DNA of 64,000 nt from Competibacter_A sp037045685 (GTDB taxonomy: Bacteria > Pseudomonadota > Gammaproteobacteria > Competibacterales > Competibacteraceae), in NCBI GenBank assembly GCA_037045685.1, contig JBAOII010000022.1:56894-120893 (forward strand), written 5' to 3'. Under the pieces are notes generated by a model. It made no database searches and was not told where the DNA came from. It saw nothing but the letters and a program-made list of their open reading frames with translations. This document shows positions 54,894-64,000 of this stretch, piece after piece. The translations under genes were made by a program, and so were the position numbers. Each line of letters begins with the position of its first letter. Positions within the stretch are counted from its first letter, which is position 1.

Positions 54894-55393
54894 GCGCTTT
54901 TCGACGTTGCGCCCGAAGTCGCGCCCCGTTCGCGGTGGTGACGCAAGCGCCCCTGAAAGCGCAAGAGACCGCCGGCTCCGACCAGGCGCGGTATCCGGCC
55001 AAGCTGGCGCTGGCGCGGAGTTTGTCCCGGCGCGGCTACCACCGGTCGGACATCTTGGAACTCTTCCGCTTCATCGACTGGGTGCTGGCGTTGCCGGAGG
55101 AGTTGGAAACCCGGTTGTGGGCGGACGTTCAACGGTTTGAAGAGGAAGAGAGAATTCGCTACGTGAGCAGTTTCGAGCGGATCGCTGCCCGCAGAGGGAT
55201 GGAGAAGGGGATTTTGCGGGGACAGGCGGCGCTGCTGGGGCGGCAACTGGCCCGCCGCCGGTTCGGGCCGTTGCCGGAGTGGGCGGAAGCACGTTTGAAG
55301 GAAGCGGAGCCGGCCCAGTTGGAAACTTGGGCGCTGCGGGTGTTCGACACGATCAGTTTGGAGAAGGTGTTCGCGGTGGGCGAGGGGCACTGA
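54890..55393 (+). pseudogene. 3' fragment of an Rpn/PD-(D/E)XK-type nuclease (transposase-like) gene
   Basis: 167 codons from an ATG overlapping the flgL stop. From about 54926 the sequence (PFAVVTQAPLKAQET; LSRRGYHRSDILELFRFIDWVLALPEELE) equals the C-terminal half of Rpn-family recombination-promoting nucleases (DUF4351 group). The N-terminal nuclease core is missing. It probably is a remnant fused by chance behind flgL. Confidence 0.7.
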
Positions 55394-55562
55394 GGATGCT
55401 TTCCGGAGTGTCCGGGGGGGCGATGCACGGGGCTCACGCGACACAGCTTGACAGGCTCTCGTAGGAGATGCGGGGGCCGTCGTGCCGCCGTTTCGCCATG
55501 CGCAAGCTCAGGGGTCTTTTGCGGGTTCGTCGCCTCGGACGCCGGTAAAAGACGCGAGGCGA

Positions 55563-55748
55563 CTATGGCGCGGGTTCGCCCGGTTCGAAGCGTTCGAGTT
55601 GCAGCCCATCGACCGCGCTGAAGTGCTTGGCGTTTGCTGCCAGCAGAGTCAGGGGGTGTTCCAGCGCTGTGGCGGCAATCAACGCATCGCCCAATTGCAG
55701 ATTGTTGGATCTATGCGCGAAGCGGACAGCCGAGCGCTGTAGAAATTA
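55563..55748 (-). pseudogene. VapC-like PIN-domain 3' remnant
   Basis: The minus strand reads QRSAVRFAHRSNNLQLGDAL then IAATALEHPLTLLAANAKHF and ends at TAG 55565-55563. This is the C-terminal third of a PIN-domain toxin (LQLGDALIAATALEH, then N-KHF). An in-frame TAA lies just upstream, so no start and no antitoxin remain. Confidence 0.65.
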
Positions 55749-56030
55749 TCTTGCTCTGCCATAACCCCATTAGTCGCAAGCTGATAACCGACGTAAATTC
55801 GGCTGTCGCTTGGCAGCGCTACTTCGATTGAAGTGTCGAAATTCTGGCATTTTCCCTTGGAGCAAATGGGTCAATACGGTTAGTTGAATAAATATTAACT
55901 TATTTATTAATAGGATATATCGATTGGTCCATAAAATGCCTACCTCGCGCTGATTGCGAAACGAGCGCGAGCTCGATCCTGCCCATCGAGCCGGTGTCAC
56001 GCCTTATGCGACTAGCGAAGTAAAACGTCC
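55749..56030. promoter_or_regulatory. AT-rich leader region before the glycan island
   Basis: About 280 bases without a gene. The stretch 55880-55935 is very AT-rich (AATAAATATTAACTTATTTA core) and could carry the promoter of the island. No firm boxes. Confidence 0.35.
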
Positions 56031-56200
56031 ATGAAAGCCGTCATCCTGGCCGGCGGTCTCGGCACCCGCGTTAGCGGAGAAACCGTGTTGAAGCCGAAAC
56101 TGATGGTGGAAATCAGCGGACGGTCGATACTGTGGCACATCATGAAGATTTATTCGGCTTATGGCATCAGCGACTTCATCGTCTGACTTGGATATAAAAA
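56031..56200 (+). pseudogene. rfbF: 5' remnant of glucose-1-phosphate cytidylyltransferase
   Basis: ATG 56031 begins MKAVILAGGLGTRVS, then KPKLMVEISGRSILWHIMKI and GISDFIV, the RfbF/DdhA nucleotidyltransferase start. TGA at 56184-56186 replaces the usual Cys codon before LGYK. The similarity ends at about 56200, where the next gene region begins. A dead 5' fragment. Confidence 0.8.
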
Positions 56201-56262
56201 ATTTCCTGGTTACGGGAACACATCACAAATCAATTTTAAAGTGATAAAAGGGCATTACATTT

Positions 56263-57510
56263 ATGAAAAAAATTAACTCTCTTGTCGATTTAGCTATATA
56301 CGGCGCACCACCTGCTTTTGTTGAACCTTTGCACGTTGGACGCCCGAACATAGGTAGCCGCGAAGTATTTTTGAAGTATGCGAATACCATTTTTGACCGA
56401 TGTTGGTTAAGTAATAATGGACCGTTAGTCCAAGAGTTTGAGCGGAGAGTAGCAGATTTCCTGGGTGTAAAGCATTGCATAGCAATGTGCAATGGAACAA
56501 TTGCCTTAGAGATTGCGATCCGAGCATTGGAATTAAAAGGCGAAGTGATCGTGCCGTCCTACACATTCATTGCGACTGCTCATGCATTGCAGTGGCAGGA
56601 GATTATTCCGGTATTTGCGGACATTGATCCACGCACTCATAACCTTGATCCTCAGGCGGTGCAGCGGATGATTACGCCGCGAACGACCGGTATTCTAGGG
56701 GTTCACTTGTGGGGGCGAGCATGTGCGGTGGCTGAGTTGCAGAAGGTGGCCGATTCATATGGGTTAAAGCTGATGTTCGACGCATCACATGCGTTTGGTT
56801 GTACTCATGATGGTATTCCGATCGGGTCCTTCGGCGAATGTGCCGTATTTAGCTTTCATGCAACCAAGTTCTTCAATACCTTCGAGGGTGGAGCAGTAAT
56901 CACCGATAACGGTGACCTCGCGGCGAAGATACGGCTGATGAAAAACTTTGGATTCTCAGGCTACGATAATGTGATCTATCCTGGCACCAACGGAAAGATG
57001 ACTGAGATAGCGGCAGCGATGGGTTTAGTAAATCTAGATGCAATTGATGAGTTTGTCGCGGCCAATCGCCGGAATCACATGTTATATTCGCGGCGACTGA
57101 ATGCCGTTGAAGGATTATCGGTGTTGGCCTATGACGGCTGCGAACGGAATAATTATCAATATGTGGTGGTCGAGGTGGGGGAACAGTTTCCGGTGAGCCG
57201 AGATGAAGTTGTGCGGACGCTCCAAGCGGAGAATGTACTGGCCCGGCGCTATTTCTGGCCCGGTTGCCATAACATGCTGCCCTATCGGGCGTTTTATCCT
57301 CATGCTGGGTTGTTGCTGCCGAATACCATGAAGGTGGCGGAGCGGGTGATTGTGTTGCCGACGGGAGCAACAATTGGGGAAAGTCAAATTGAAACGATAG
57401 CGGATATTTTTGAGATACTTTCCTCTTCAGCAGGAACATTAGGACGGTCCTTAATATTGGAGGCATCTGAAAGAGTGAGTTCTTGTTATCAGGCCTTGTT
57501 ATCTGTATGA
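56263..57510 (+). CDS. DegT/DnrJ/EryC1/StrS sugar aminotransferase
   Basis: 415 residues. CIAMCNGTIALEIAIRALEL, EVIVPSYTFIATAHALQW, FDASHAFGC (PLP-binding Asp), FSFHATKFFNTFEGGAVIT with the Schiff-base Lys, then NFGFSGYDNVIYPGTNGKMTEIAAAMGL (in parts). It transfers an amino group onto a nucleotide keto-sugar. First gene of the low-GC island; the stop overlaps the next start (ATGA). Confidence 0.88.
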   Translation: MKKINSLVDLAIYGAPPAFVEPLHVGRPNIGSREVFLKYANTIFDRCWLSNNGPLVQEFERRVADFLGVKHCIAMCNGTIALEIAIRALELKGEVIVPSYTFIATAHALQWQEIIPVFADIDPRTHNLDPQAVQRMITPRTTGILGVHLWGRACAVAELQKVADSYGLKLMFDASHAFGCTHDGIPIGSFGECAVFSFHATKFFNTFEGGAVITDNGDLAAKIRLMKNFGFSGYDNVIYPGTNGKMTEIAAAMGLVNLDAIDEFVAANRRNHMLYSRRLNAVEGLSVLAYDGCERNNYQYVVVEVGEQFPVSRDEVVRTLQAENVLARRYFWPGCHNMLPYRAFYPHAGLLLPNTMKVAERVIVLPTGATIGESQIETIADIFEILSSSAGTLGRSLILEASERVSSCYQALLSV

Positions 57511-58205
57511 AGCTGGCTATCATGCAACCATATTTTTTACCGTACCTTGGTTATTTCCAATTAATCATGGTAGTAGATATGTTTATTGTGTATGATAATA
57601 TCAAATATACAAAGAAGGGTTGGATTAACCGCAATCGTATATTGCAGAATGGAAAAGACATGATGTTTTCTCTGCCGTTAAAAAATGGTTCGGATTATCT
57701 GGATGTATGTGAGCGAGAACTAGCTGTAGATTTTAATCGCGATAAGTTGCTGAATCAATTTAAGAGTGTGTATCGACATGCACCGTATTTCTCACAAACA
57801 TTTCCGTTGATTAAACAGATTGTACTGTATGATGATGTGAACCTATTTCGATTTCTCCATCATTCTATCGTCAAAACCTGCGAGCATTTAGGGATCGCTA
57901 CGGAAATCAGGGTTTCTTCAGATATTGTCATTAATCACAGCCTTAAAAAACAAGATAAAGTTATCGCCTTATGTAAAGCGGTAAATGCGAGTACCTATGT
58001 AAACGCCATTGGTGGCATGGAGCTATATTCTAAAGAGTCATTTCGAGAGAATGGTATTAATTTGCGGTTCATCAAATCTGAACTGTTTGAGTATACGCAA
58101 TTCGGTGGCCCGTTTGTGCCTTGGCTTTCGATCATTGATGTGATGATGTTCAATTCTATCAGTACTATCCGAACACGCATCTTGACCCACTATGAGTTGA
58201 TCTAA
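57507..58205 (+). CDS. WbqC-family protein
   Basis: 232 residues. KLAIMQPYFLPYLGYFQLI, YDNIKYTKKGWINRNRIL, LPLKNGSDYLDVCERELA and ARTR-like end (STIRTRILTHYELI). WbqC-like proteins sit in O-antigen and flagellin glycosylation loci, where they are proposed acyl- or aminoacyl-sugar enzymes. Coupled to the aminotransferase. Confidence 0.85.
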   Translation: MKLAIMQPYFLPYLGYFQLIMVVDMFIVYDNIKYTKKGWINRNRILQNGKDMMFSLPLKNGSDYLDVCERELAVDFNRDKLLNQFKSVYRHAPYFSQTFPLIKQIVLYDDVNLFRFLHHSIVKTCEHLGIATEIRVSSDIVINHSLKKQDKVIALCKAVNASTYVNAIGGMELYSKESFRENGINLRFIKSELFEYTQFGGPFVPWLSIIDVMMFNSISTIRTRILTHYELI

Positions 58206-58208
58206 ACT

Positions 58209-59171
58209 ATGTTCAAGTGGCGTAAATTAGGCAAGGTATTCACGCCTCAAGAAGTGAAGGGGCGCAGTTGGTTGAAGGAATTCTCACAAGCCCCAGCAAC
58301 GCTAGTGTTCGACGATTTTGTACGTGTGTATTTCTCCTGCCGTCCACATGCAGATGCGAAAGGTCAGTATGTGAGCTACTCCGCCTATGTCGATTTAGAT
58401 CGCATTGATTTGTTCAAGCTGCGACATGTCAGCGAACAACCTATTCTGAATCTAGGTGAGCTAGGAGACTTTGATGAGTTTGGCATCTACCCTATTTCCG
58501 TCATTCGCAACGGTGACGAAATACGTGCCTATTATGCAGGCTGGACTCGATGCGAATCAGTGCCGTTTAACGTAGCCATTGGCATGGCGACCAGCTACGA
58601 TGGTGGCAAGACCTTCGCTAAGCTTGGTAATGGCCCAGTGTTGTCGTATTCGCTAGACGAGCCTTTTGTGTTGAGCGGGCCTAAGATACGATGTTTCAAC
58701 GATAGCTGGTATCTGTGGTATATAGCAGGTTGTAAGTGGAAGATGGTGGATGGCTGTCCAGAGCCAGTTTACAAGATTCGCATGGCTTTGTCTTCGGATG
58801 GCATTTGCTGGAACAAGGTCAACAAAGATATAGTCGAGAGCCGCATCGAAATAGATGAGGCGCAAGCTAGTCCGGATGTGTTTTATGCCAACGGCAAATA
58901 TCATATGTTTTTCTGCTATCGCTATAGTAGTCATTATCGAGGCAAAGAACGGGGTTATCGCATTGGGTATGCTTCCAGCATTAATCTGATTGACTGGATG
59001 CGCGATGATAGGAAAGCGGGCATCGACGTATCGGAAGAAGGTTGGGATTCAGAGATGATCAGTTATCCGCATGTATTCGAACTAGATGGGAAGACTTATC
59101 TAGCCTATCTCGGCAATCAGGTTGGTCGGTACGGGTTCGGCCTAGCAGTGCTGGATGGAAAGTTGGAGTAA
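58209..59171 (+). CDS. Beta-propeller glycosidase-like protein (GH43/GH130-like), copy 1
   Basis: 320 residues. Repeated blades with aromatic/Asp motifs: FDDFVRVYFSCR, EFGIYPISVI, YYAGWTRCES, WYLWYIAG, GKYHMFFCYRYS, YPHVFELDGKTYLAYLGN. The arrangement resembles five-bladed propellers of GH43/GH130/GH32 clans. No signal peptide, so it acts in the cytoplasm, perhaps on an activated sugar or lipid-linked glycan. It is followed at once by a paralogue. Confidence 0.7.
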   Translation: MFKWRKLGKVFTPQEVKGRSWLKEFSQAPATLVFDDFVRVYFSCRPHADAKGQYVSYSAYVDLDRIDLFKLRHVSEQPILNLGELGDFDEFGIYPISVIRNGDEIRAYYAGWTRCESVPFNVAIGMATSYDGGKTFAKLGNGPVLSYSLDEPFVLSGPKIRCFNDSWYLWYIAGCKWKMVDGCPEPVYKIRMALSSDGICWNKVNKDIVESRIEIDEAQASPDVFYANGKYHMFFCYRYSSHYRGKERGYRIGYASSINLIDWMRDDRKAGIDVSEEGWDSEMISYPHVFELDGKTYLAYLGNQVGRYGFGLAVLDGKLE

Positions 59172-59174
59172 TGG

Positions 59175-60143
59175 ATGAATGTGATGAAGTGGAAAAAACT
59201 TGGCAGGATATTCGATCCGACGCAGCATAAGTTACCGAACGACTGCATGCAATTTGCCCAGTCGCCCCAGATCTTAATATTCGACGATTTCGTGCGTATC
59301 TACTTCTCTACCCGCTCGGTGGACAAGAGCAATGGTAAGTACCTCAGTCATATTGCTTTCGTTGATATGCAAAAGAACTTGCGCGATGTGATTCGCGTCT
59401 CAGACAAGACGGTCATCTCGCTTGGTCGACTCGGTTGTTTCGACGAGCATGGAATCTTCCCGATGAGCGTCGTGCGCTTAGGTGATGCAGTATATGGTTA
59501 CATCTGCGGTTGGAATCGCAGAGCCTCTGTATCCGTGGATACGGCTATCGGTCTAGCTATCAGTCACGATGATGGCCTCACTTTTCAGCGTATCGGTGAC
59601 GGACCAGTGCTAGCAGCCTCGCTGCATGAGCCCTATCTTGTCGGTGACGGTTTCGTGAAAGTCATCGGAGGCGTGTTCCATATGTGGTATATCTTCGGTA
59701 CCAGCTGGAAGAAGTTCTCACCTGATGCGCTACCGGATCGCACCTATAAGATCGGCCATGCCGTTTCCGGCGATGGCATCAACTGGGTCAAGGAAGAAGG
59801 TCGGCAGATCGTTGCCGACCGCTTGGGTGCGGATGAAAGCCAAGCGCTGCCAACAGTGATCGAGATTGATAATTTATATCACATGTTTTTCTGCTATCGC
59901 CAGTCTTTTGATTTTAGGAAGAACAAGGATCGTAGCTATCGTATCGGTCATGCTTACTCGGACAATTTGGTGAATTGGATACGAGATGATGAGCGTCTTC
60001 TGCTTGATGTCACTCCAGGTGATTGGGATTCGGATATGTTGTGCTATCCGCATGGGTTTGAGTATAATAAAAAATTTTATTTGCTCTATAACGGCAACGA
60101 ATTTGGACGCTATGGTTTTGGTTTGGCGGTATTGGAAAGATGA
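59175..60143 (+). CDS. Beta-propeller glycosidase-like protein, copy 2 (paralogue)
   Basis: 322 residues, collinear with copy 1: KWKKLGRIFDPTQHK, FDDFVRIYFSTRS, GIFPMSVVRLGD, FHMWYIFGTSWKKF, YHMFFCYRQSFDF, YPHGFEYNKKFYLLYNGNEFGRYGFGLAVL. GGAG 6 bases before ATG 59175. The pair arose by tandem duplication; the ends (GRYGFGLAVL) are nearly identical while the middle has diverged, suggesting related but different substrates. Confidence 0.72.
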   Translation: MNVMKWKKLGRIFDPTQHKLPNDCMQFAQSPQILIFDDFVRIYFSTRSVDKSNGKYLSHIAFVDMQKNLRDVIRVSDKTVISLGRLGCFDEHGIFPMSVVRLGDAVYGYICGWNRRASVSVDTAIGLAISHDDGLTFQRIGDGPVLAASLHEPYLVGDGFVKVIGGVFHMWYIFGTSWKKFSPDALPDRTYKIGHAVSGDGINWVKEEGRQIVADRLGADESQALPTVIEIDNLYHMFFCYRQSFDFRKNKDRSYRIGHAYSDNLVNWIRDDERLLLDVTPGDWDSDMLCYPHGFEYNKKFYLLYNGNEFGRYGFGLAVLER

Positions 60144-60607
60144 GCACAGCGATTAAATATCTGTGGAACAAGGCCTCTGAAGCGGAGATCGTCGGACATT
60201 TGTTGTGCTGCGATAGTAGTTTCGTGCCGTCCCTGAGCAGTCGGGTCGAGATAGACGACTATGCACAAAAAATTGTAAGTAAGGCGATGAGGTTCGAAGC
60301 ATGGTCGGGGAGAATGTTGATCGGTTTAGTGGCGGCGTATTGCAACGATTATGAGAAATATGCTGCTTACATTACTAGCGTCAGCCTACTGAAGTCATGG
60401 ACAGGTAGAGGCATTGCTGTGTGCTTGGTGCGGCAATGCATTGAATATGCGAAGGTGTTGGGTATGCGACAGATCAGTTTGAATGTTGCGAGCGACAATA
60501 TGCCAGCCATAAAATTATATGGAAAGTGTGGTTTTATCGCTGGCAAGGCGAATAATTTATTCATTACTATGACTCAGCACTTGGAGTTCGGGTACTGCTA
60601 TGAATAG
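60140..60607 (+). CDS. GNAT-family N-acetyltransferase
   Basis: 155 residues. ITSVSLLKSWTGRGIAVCLVRQCIEYAK is the acetyl-CoA-binding strand/loop, followed by ISLNVASDNMPAIKLYGKCGF. In a glycan locus it probably acetylates an amino sugar made by the aminotransferase. Overlaps both neighbours by 4-8 bases. Confidence 0.82.
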   Translation: MSTAIKYLWNKASEAEIVGHLLCCDSSFVPSLSSRVEIDDYAQKIVSKAMRFEAWSGRMLIGLVAAYCNDYEKYAAYITSVSLLKSWTGRGIAVCLVRQCIEYAKVLGMRQISLNVASDNMPAIKLYGKCGFIAGKANNLFITMTQHLEFGYCYE

Positions 60608-61346
60608 CAAGCGCGATTACAATGTAGAAATAAAAAATACAAATGACCATAAATACGCCTATAACTTCGATTTTGATGTGATGCATCCCTATATGATTAA
60701 ATCCTTCGAGCTTTTTTTTAACAATGGAAATTTGCTTGAACTAGGAAGCTTTAAAGGCGAATTTACCAGAAGATTGCTGCCATATTTCGATGATATAACT
60801 TGTGTCGAAGCCTCGGATGTTGCGATCAAGGAGGCTAAAAAGAAACTGGGCAAAAAAGTGAAATTTGTCAACTCGATCTTCGAGAAAGTATCTCTGCCTA
60901 AGCGCTATGACAATATCGTATTGACCCATGTGCTAGAACACTTGGACGATCCTGTATTGTTATTAAAACGCATCAATGAGGAGTGGTTAGAAGAGCACGG
61001 TCGGCTCTTCTTGGCGTGTCCCAATGCCAATGCGCCTTCCCGACAGATCGCCGTCAAGATGGGATTAATCTCTCATAATACGGCGGTAACCCCGGCAGAA
61101 TCCGAGCATGGACACCGATGTACCTACACTTTGGATACCCTGGAACGAGATGTTGTTGCCGCAGGGCTGAAGGTGGCTCACCGGTCTGGGATATTTTTCA
61201 AGGCACTGGCAAACTTCCAGTGGGATAAATTATTGAACACAGATATTATAACAAAAGAGTATTTAGAAGGATGTTACAAGTTGGGTCAACAGTACCCAGA
61301 CTTATGCTCTAGTATATTTTTGATGTGTCAAAAAGGTAATCAGTAA
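60600..61346 (+). CDS. Class I SAM-dependent methyltransferase
   Basis: 248 residues. LLELGSFKGEFTRRLLPYFDDITCVEAS is motif I and the acidic loop, VKFVNSIFEKV motif II, IVLTHVLEHLDDPVLLLKRI motif III-like. The type (methyltransferase domain 23/11) is common in polysaccharide loci. The start overlaps the GNAT gene. Confidence 0.85.
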   Translation: MNSKRDYNVEIKNTNDHKYAYNFDFDVMHPYMIKSFELFFNNGNLLELGSFKGEFTRRLLPYFDDITCVEASDVAIKEAKKKLGKKVKFVNSIFEKVSLPKRYDNIVLTHVLEHLDDPVLLLKRINEEWLEEHGRLFLACPNANAPSRQIAVKMGLISHNTAVTPAESEHGHRCTYTLDTLERDVVAAGLKVAHRSGIFFKALANFQWDKLLNTDIITKEYLEGCYKLGQQYPDLCSSIFLMCQKGNQ

Positions 61347-61415
61347 CGCTACTTCCATTTTGAATTACCTGATTCGGTATTTGATAGTACATTATAGATG
61401 AAGGAAGAGTTGGAT

Positions 61416-64000
61416 ATGGGTACAAGCGAATTAGCAGCAGACGCATCTCTAATCAAGATAAATAACAAGAGTTTCTTTCAAACGACTAGATCACCGTATT
61501 ATATTTATGGTTTTGATTATAGATACTCTTCGGCAGGGATTAGAATTTTACACTATTTATGCCACGCGCTTAACGAAATTGGTGAAGAAGCATATATATT
61601 TTGTAATATTGCTAATCCTTATTTGCGCACTCCGCTGCTTACTCAAGAAATTAAAGATATTCATATTAAAACTGGAAGAGTTCCTATAGCTATTTATCCA
61701 GAGGTAGTGTCTGGAAACCCATTTAAATCTCCTATTGTTGCACGTTATATTATGAATATACCAGGACATCTTGGCGGCGATGCTTGCTACGATAAAAAGG
61801 AGCTATTATTTTGTTATATGCCGTATTTTGTCCCAAAAGATATGGATGCTGAGTTATTATGTGTGCCGGCGACTGATATAAGTATATTTAATAACGAAAA
61901 CAATACATATGATCATGTTCGTCAAGGTGTTTATTATTACGCACTTAAGTATTTATTGAATGGGGGAAAATTAACTAGCGAAGTTAAAGGAGCAGTTGAC
62001 TTAGCGCAGTTGGCAAACAATAATTCCTTGACTCCACGCCAATTGGCTTTGATTCTTCGGCGGGCAGAGTTGCTTTATTGTTATGAGCCATCTGCGATTG
62101 TTGTAGAAGCAAATCTTTGTGGTTGCCCAGTCGCTTATATCCCAACTCATTATCTTAAAGGAAACCCTAATAAAGCAATATTTGGTGAAGATGGTGCTGC
62201 GTTTGGTACTACTCCAGAAGCTATTGCTATCGCCAAAGCCACTGTATCTCGTGTTAGAGATCGTTATCTTAAACTGATAGACGAGGCATGGTACCAGTTA
62301 AATCGTTTCGTCGAGATCACCCAAAATGCTGCTAACCGGTTACCGATTGCCGACATTGTTAATGTCGATAACGAAATTTCACTTTTAAACTCCAGTGGTA
62401 TTATTGCTAATTTATCTTATGTCAATTGGCGCAACCGTCACCGTTGGCCTACATCAGCCGTAGCGCGACCAGTCGAACAAGTGGCGCTATTACTGGAATC
62501 TGGCGCGGGCGTCCATTTACTGATGATCGCTGCTGCTGACGATAACAACATTATCGTTGACACTATTGATACCTTGGACGCACAAGATTCGGCAGGTTGG
62601 CGCTTGACGGTGATTTCCCCTGACCCTTGTCCTAACTCGCTTTTTAAGACGGATCTCAGACTCGATTGGGTGCAAATAACCGCCGCTGAACAATTGCCAT
62701 CCGCCTTGAATAAAGGCGTTGCGTTATCGCCGGTTGACTGGTTTATAGTTTGTTCTCCAGGCATTCAGTTGGAACCATCATTTGTATCGCTGGTATTGGC
62801 GGCTAGCACCCGACACCCAGATTGGCTCTGCATCTATTTTGATGAAGAACGCATCAATGGAGAGGGTCAAGTGACCGACCCCCGTTTGAAACCGGACGCC
62901 AATATAGAATTGCTACGCAGCTCGGCCTACGTTGGCCATGCCGTTCTGACGCATCGGACGCTATGGCCGGCACTCACTCTTTACCTCGCCGCTATACCAC
63001 GCGCTTTTGCCTTCGATGCTGCATTACGGGCCATTGAGTCTGGCGGCGAAGCTACCCTTGGGCATATCGATGAACTGGCAGTCTCTCTACCCGAAACGGC
63101 GGATGATGCTTCGGAAGAATGGACGCGAATTGCTAGATCCTTATTAGAAGGGCATCTGCAACGCGAAGGGCTGGCGGCCAGCGTTGAAGATGGCTATTTA
63201 CCCGCCACTTTTTTCTTGGATTATCTATTGACCGCTAATCCTCTGGTTTCGATCCTCGTACTTGCTAAGGATCATCTTGACTTATTACAGTTTTGCGTTG
63301 AAAGCCTTCTGGAAAAAACACGCTATTCTAACTACGAAGTATTCATCATAGATAACCTGAGTTCTGATCCAGAAACTTTGGAGTACATTGTACAACTAAC
63401 AACTCGTGATCGGCGAATCAAAACGATACACTACCCTAGAAAATATAATTATCCAGCAATTAACAATTTTGTTGCTCAAAGAATAAAGGGTGATTTTCTC
63501 CTGCTTCTAAACAATGATATGATGATATTGCAAGAAAATTGGCTTGAGCGTCTGGTATCTATTGGATTGAGACAGGATGTTGGAGTCGTAGGGTGTCGCT
63601 TAGTCTACGCGGATCAGAAAATACAACACGCTGGTTTGATTTTAGGTCATGGTGGCACTGTCGATTACATTGGAAAAGATCTACCACTGGCTGGAGCCAG
63701 GTTATATGGGACGTGCACAACTGACGCAAAATTTCTCGGCGGTGAGCAGTGACTGTATGCTGGTTCGCAAGGAGTTATTCCTCGAAGTGGGTGGTTTCGA
63801 TGAAAAAGACTTTCCTAACCTCTACCATGATGCCGATTTTTGCCTGAAAGTGGGCGAACGAGGTTATCAAATCGTCTGGACGCCTTTTGTGACCCTAGCT
63901 CAGCAGAATAACGGTGCCTTGGATGCAAAACAGGAAGCCCAAAATGGGCAACAGAATTCACAGTCGCGTAAAGCCTTCATCAAAAAATGGCGTTCCCGCC
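61416..64000 (+). CDS. Large multidomain glycosyltransferase, 3' end outside window, one +1 frameshift
   Basis: ATG 61416 has AGGAAGAG 6 bases upstream; ATG 61398 is an alternative. Residues about 1-310 look GT4/GTB-like (YYIYGFDYRYSSAGIRIL; SAIVVEANLCGCPVAYIPTHY). Residues about 340-590 are a degenerate GT2-like region, and from about 605 an active-looking GT2 follows (PLVSILVLAKDHLDLLQFCVESLL; LLLLNNDM with a DxD-like site). One C too many at 63697-63698 stops the frame at 63752; without it, it continues DCMLVRKELFLEVGGFDE to base 64000. GC falls to about 36 % in the first kilobase, then rises. Confidence 0.82.

Overview
The window is a 64 kb piece of a GC-rich (about 60-65 %) Gram-negative genome. 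A complete flgBCDEFGHIJKL rod/hook cluster with flgAMN, NarX/NarL-type nitrate sensing, a bufferin operon, a CusBA(F) copper exporter and a pqaA gene with GWVC-type C-terminal modules all point to a gammaproteobacterium. Competibacteraceae-like is my guess; it is inference only. No rRNA, tRNA or CRISPR was recognised.

Layout. 1-9.0 kb: 3' end of a methylmalonyl-CoA decarboxylase gene (scpB), an SpoIIAA-like protein, a pqaA-like gene, an acyl-CoA synthetase, a tightly coupled DUF262-HipA pair and an alpha/beta hydrolase. 9.1-12.9 kb: Tat-exported Fe superoxide dismutase, then an arsenic operon arsR-arsI-arsN2-arsC-acr3. 12.9-24.3 kb: metal region with cusB(-cusF fusion)-cusA-cusF, a BRO-N regulator, moaA, and a bufferin operon (bufA1-bufB-bufC-doxX) followed by an ECF sigma/anti-sigma pair. 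24.3-26.5 kb: a plasmid-type origin with seven 18-bp iterons, phased GTTTAA repeats and a Rep_3-type initiator. 26.5-31.8 kb: PAS-PAS-GGDEF-EAL protein, hydrolase, APC permease. 31.8-36.8 kb: narX with a narL split by a 503-bp internal transposase fragment, a frameshifted QseC-like kinase, and two small ORFs including a ribbon-helix-helix protein. 36.8-41.6 kb: glycerate kinase, parB and parA (plasmid type, with N-terminal HTH), and a diguanylate cyclase. 41.7-54.9 kb: flgN-flgM-flgA divergent from flgBCDEFGHI-SPOR-flgJ-flgK-flgL. 54.9-56.2 kb: a graveyard of gene remnants (Rpn-type nuclease, VapC, RfbF). 56.3-64 kb: a low-GC glycan island (aminotransferase, WbqC, two tandem beta-propeller proteins, GNAT, methyltransferase, large multidomain glycosyltransferase running off the end).

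How it fits together. Copper and arsenic handling make up 10-24 kb: ArsI/ArsN2/ArsC/Acr3 for arsenic, Cus for periplasmic Cu/Ag export, bufferin for copper sequestration. The iteron origin plus plasmid-type ParAB 12-14 kb away suggest that this contig is a chromid or large plasmid, or that it carries an integrated replicon. The glycan island directly behind flgKL is a natural candidate for flagellin or surface glycosylation.

Caveat on quality. At least 13 places in otherwise well conserved genes need removal of exactly one base to restore the reading frame. All are insertions, which looks like residual long-read error rather than true gene decay; genes called pseudogene for that reason alone may be intact in the organism.
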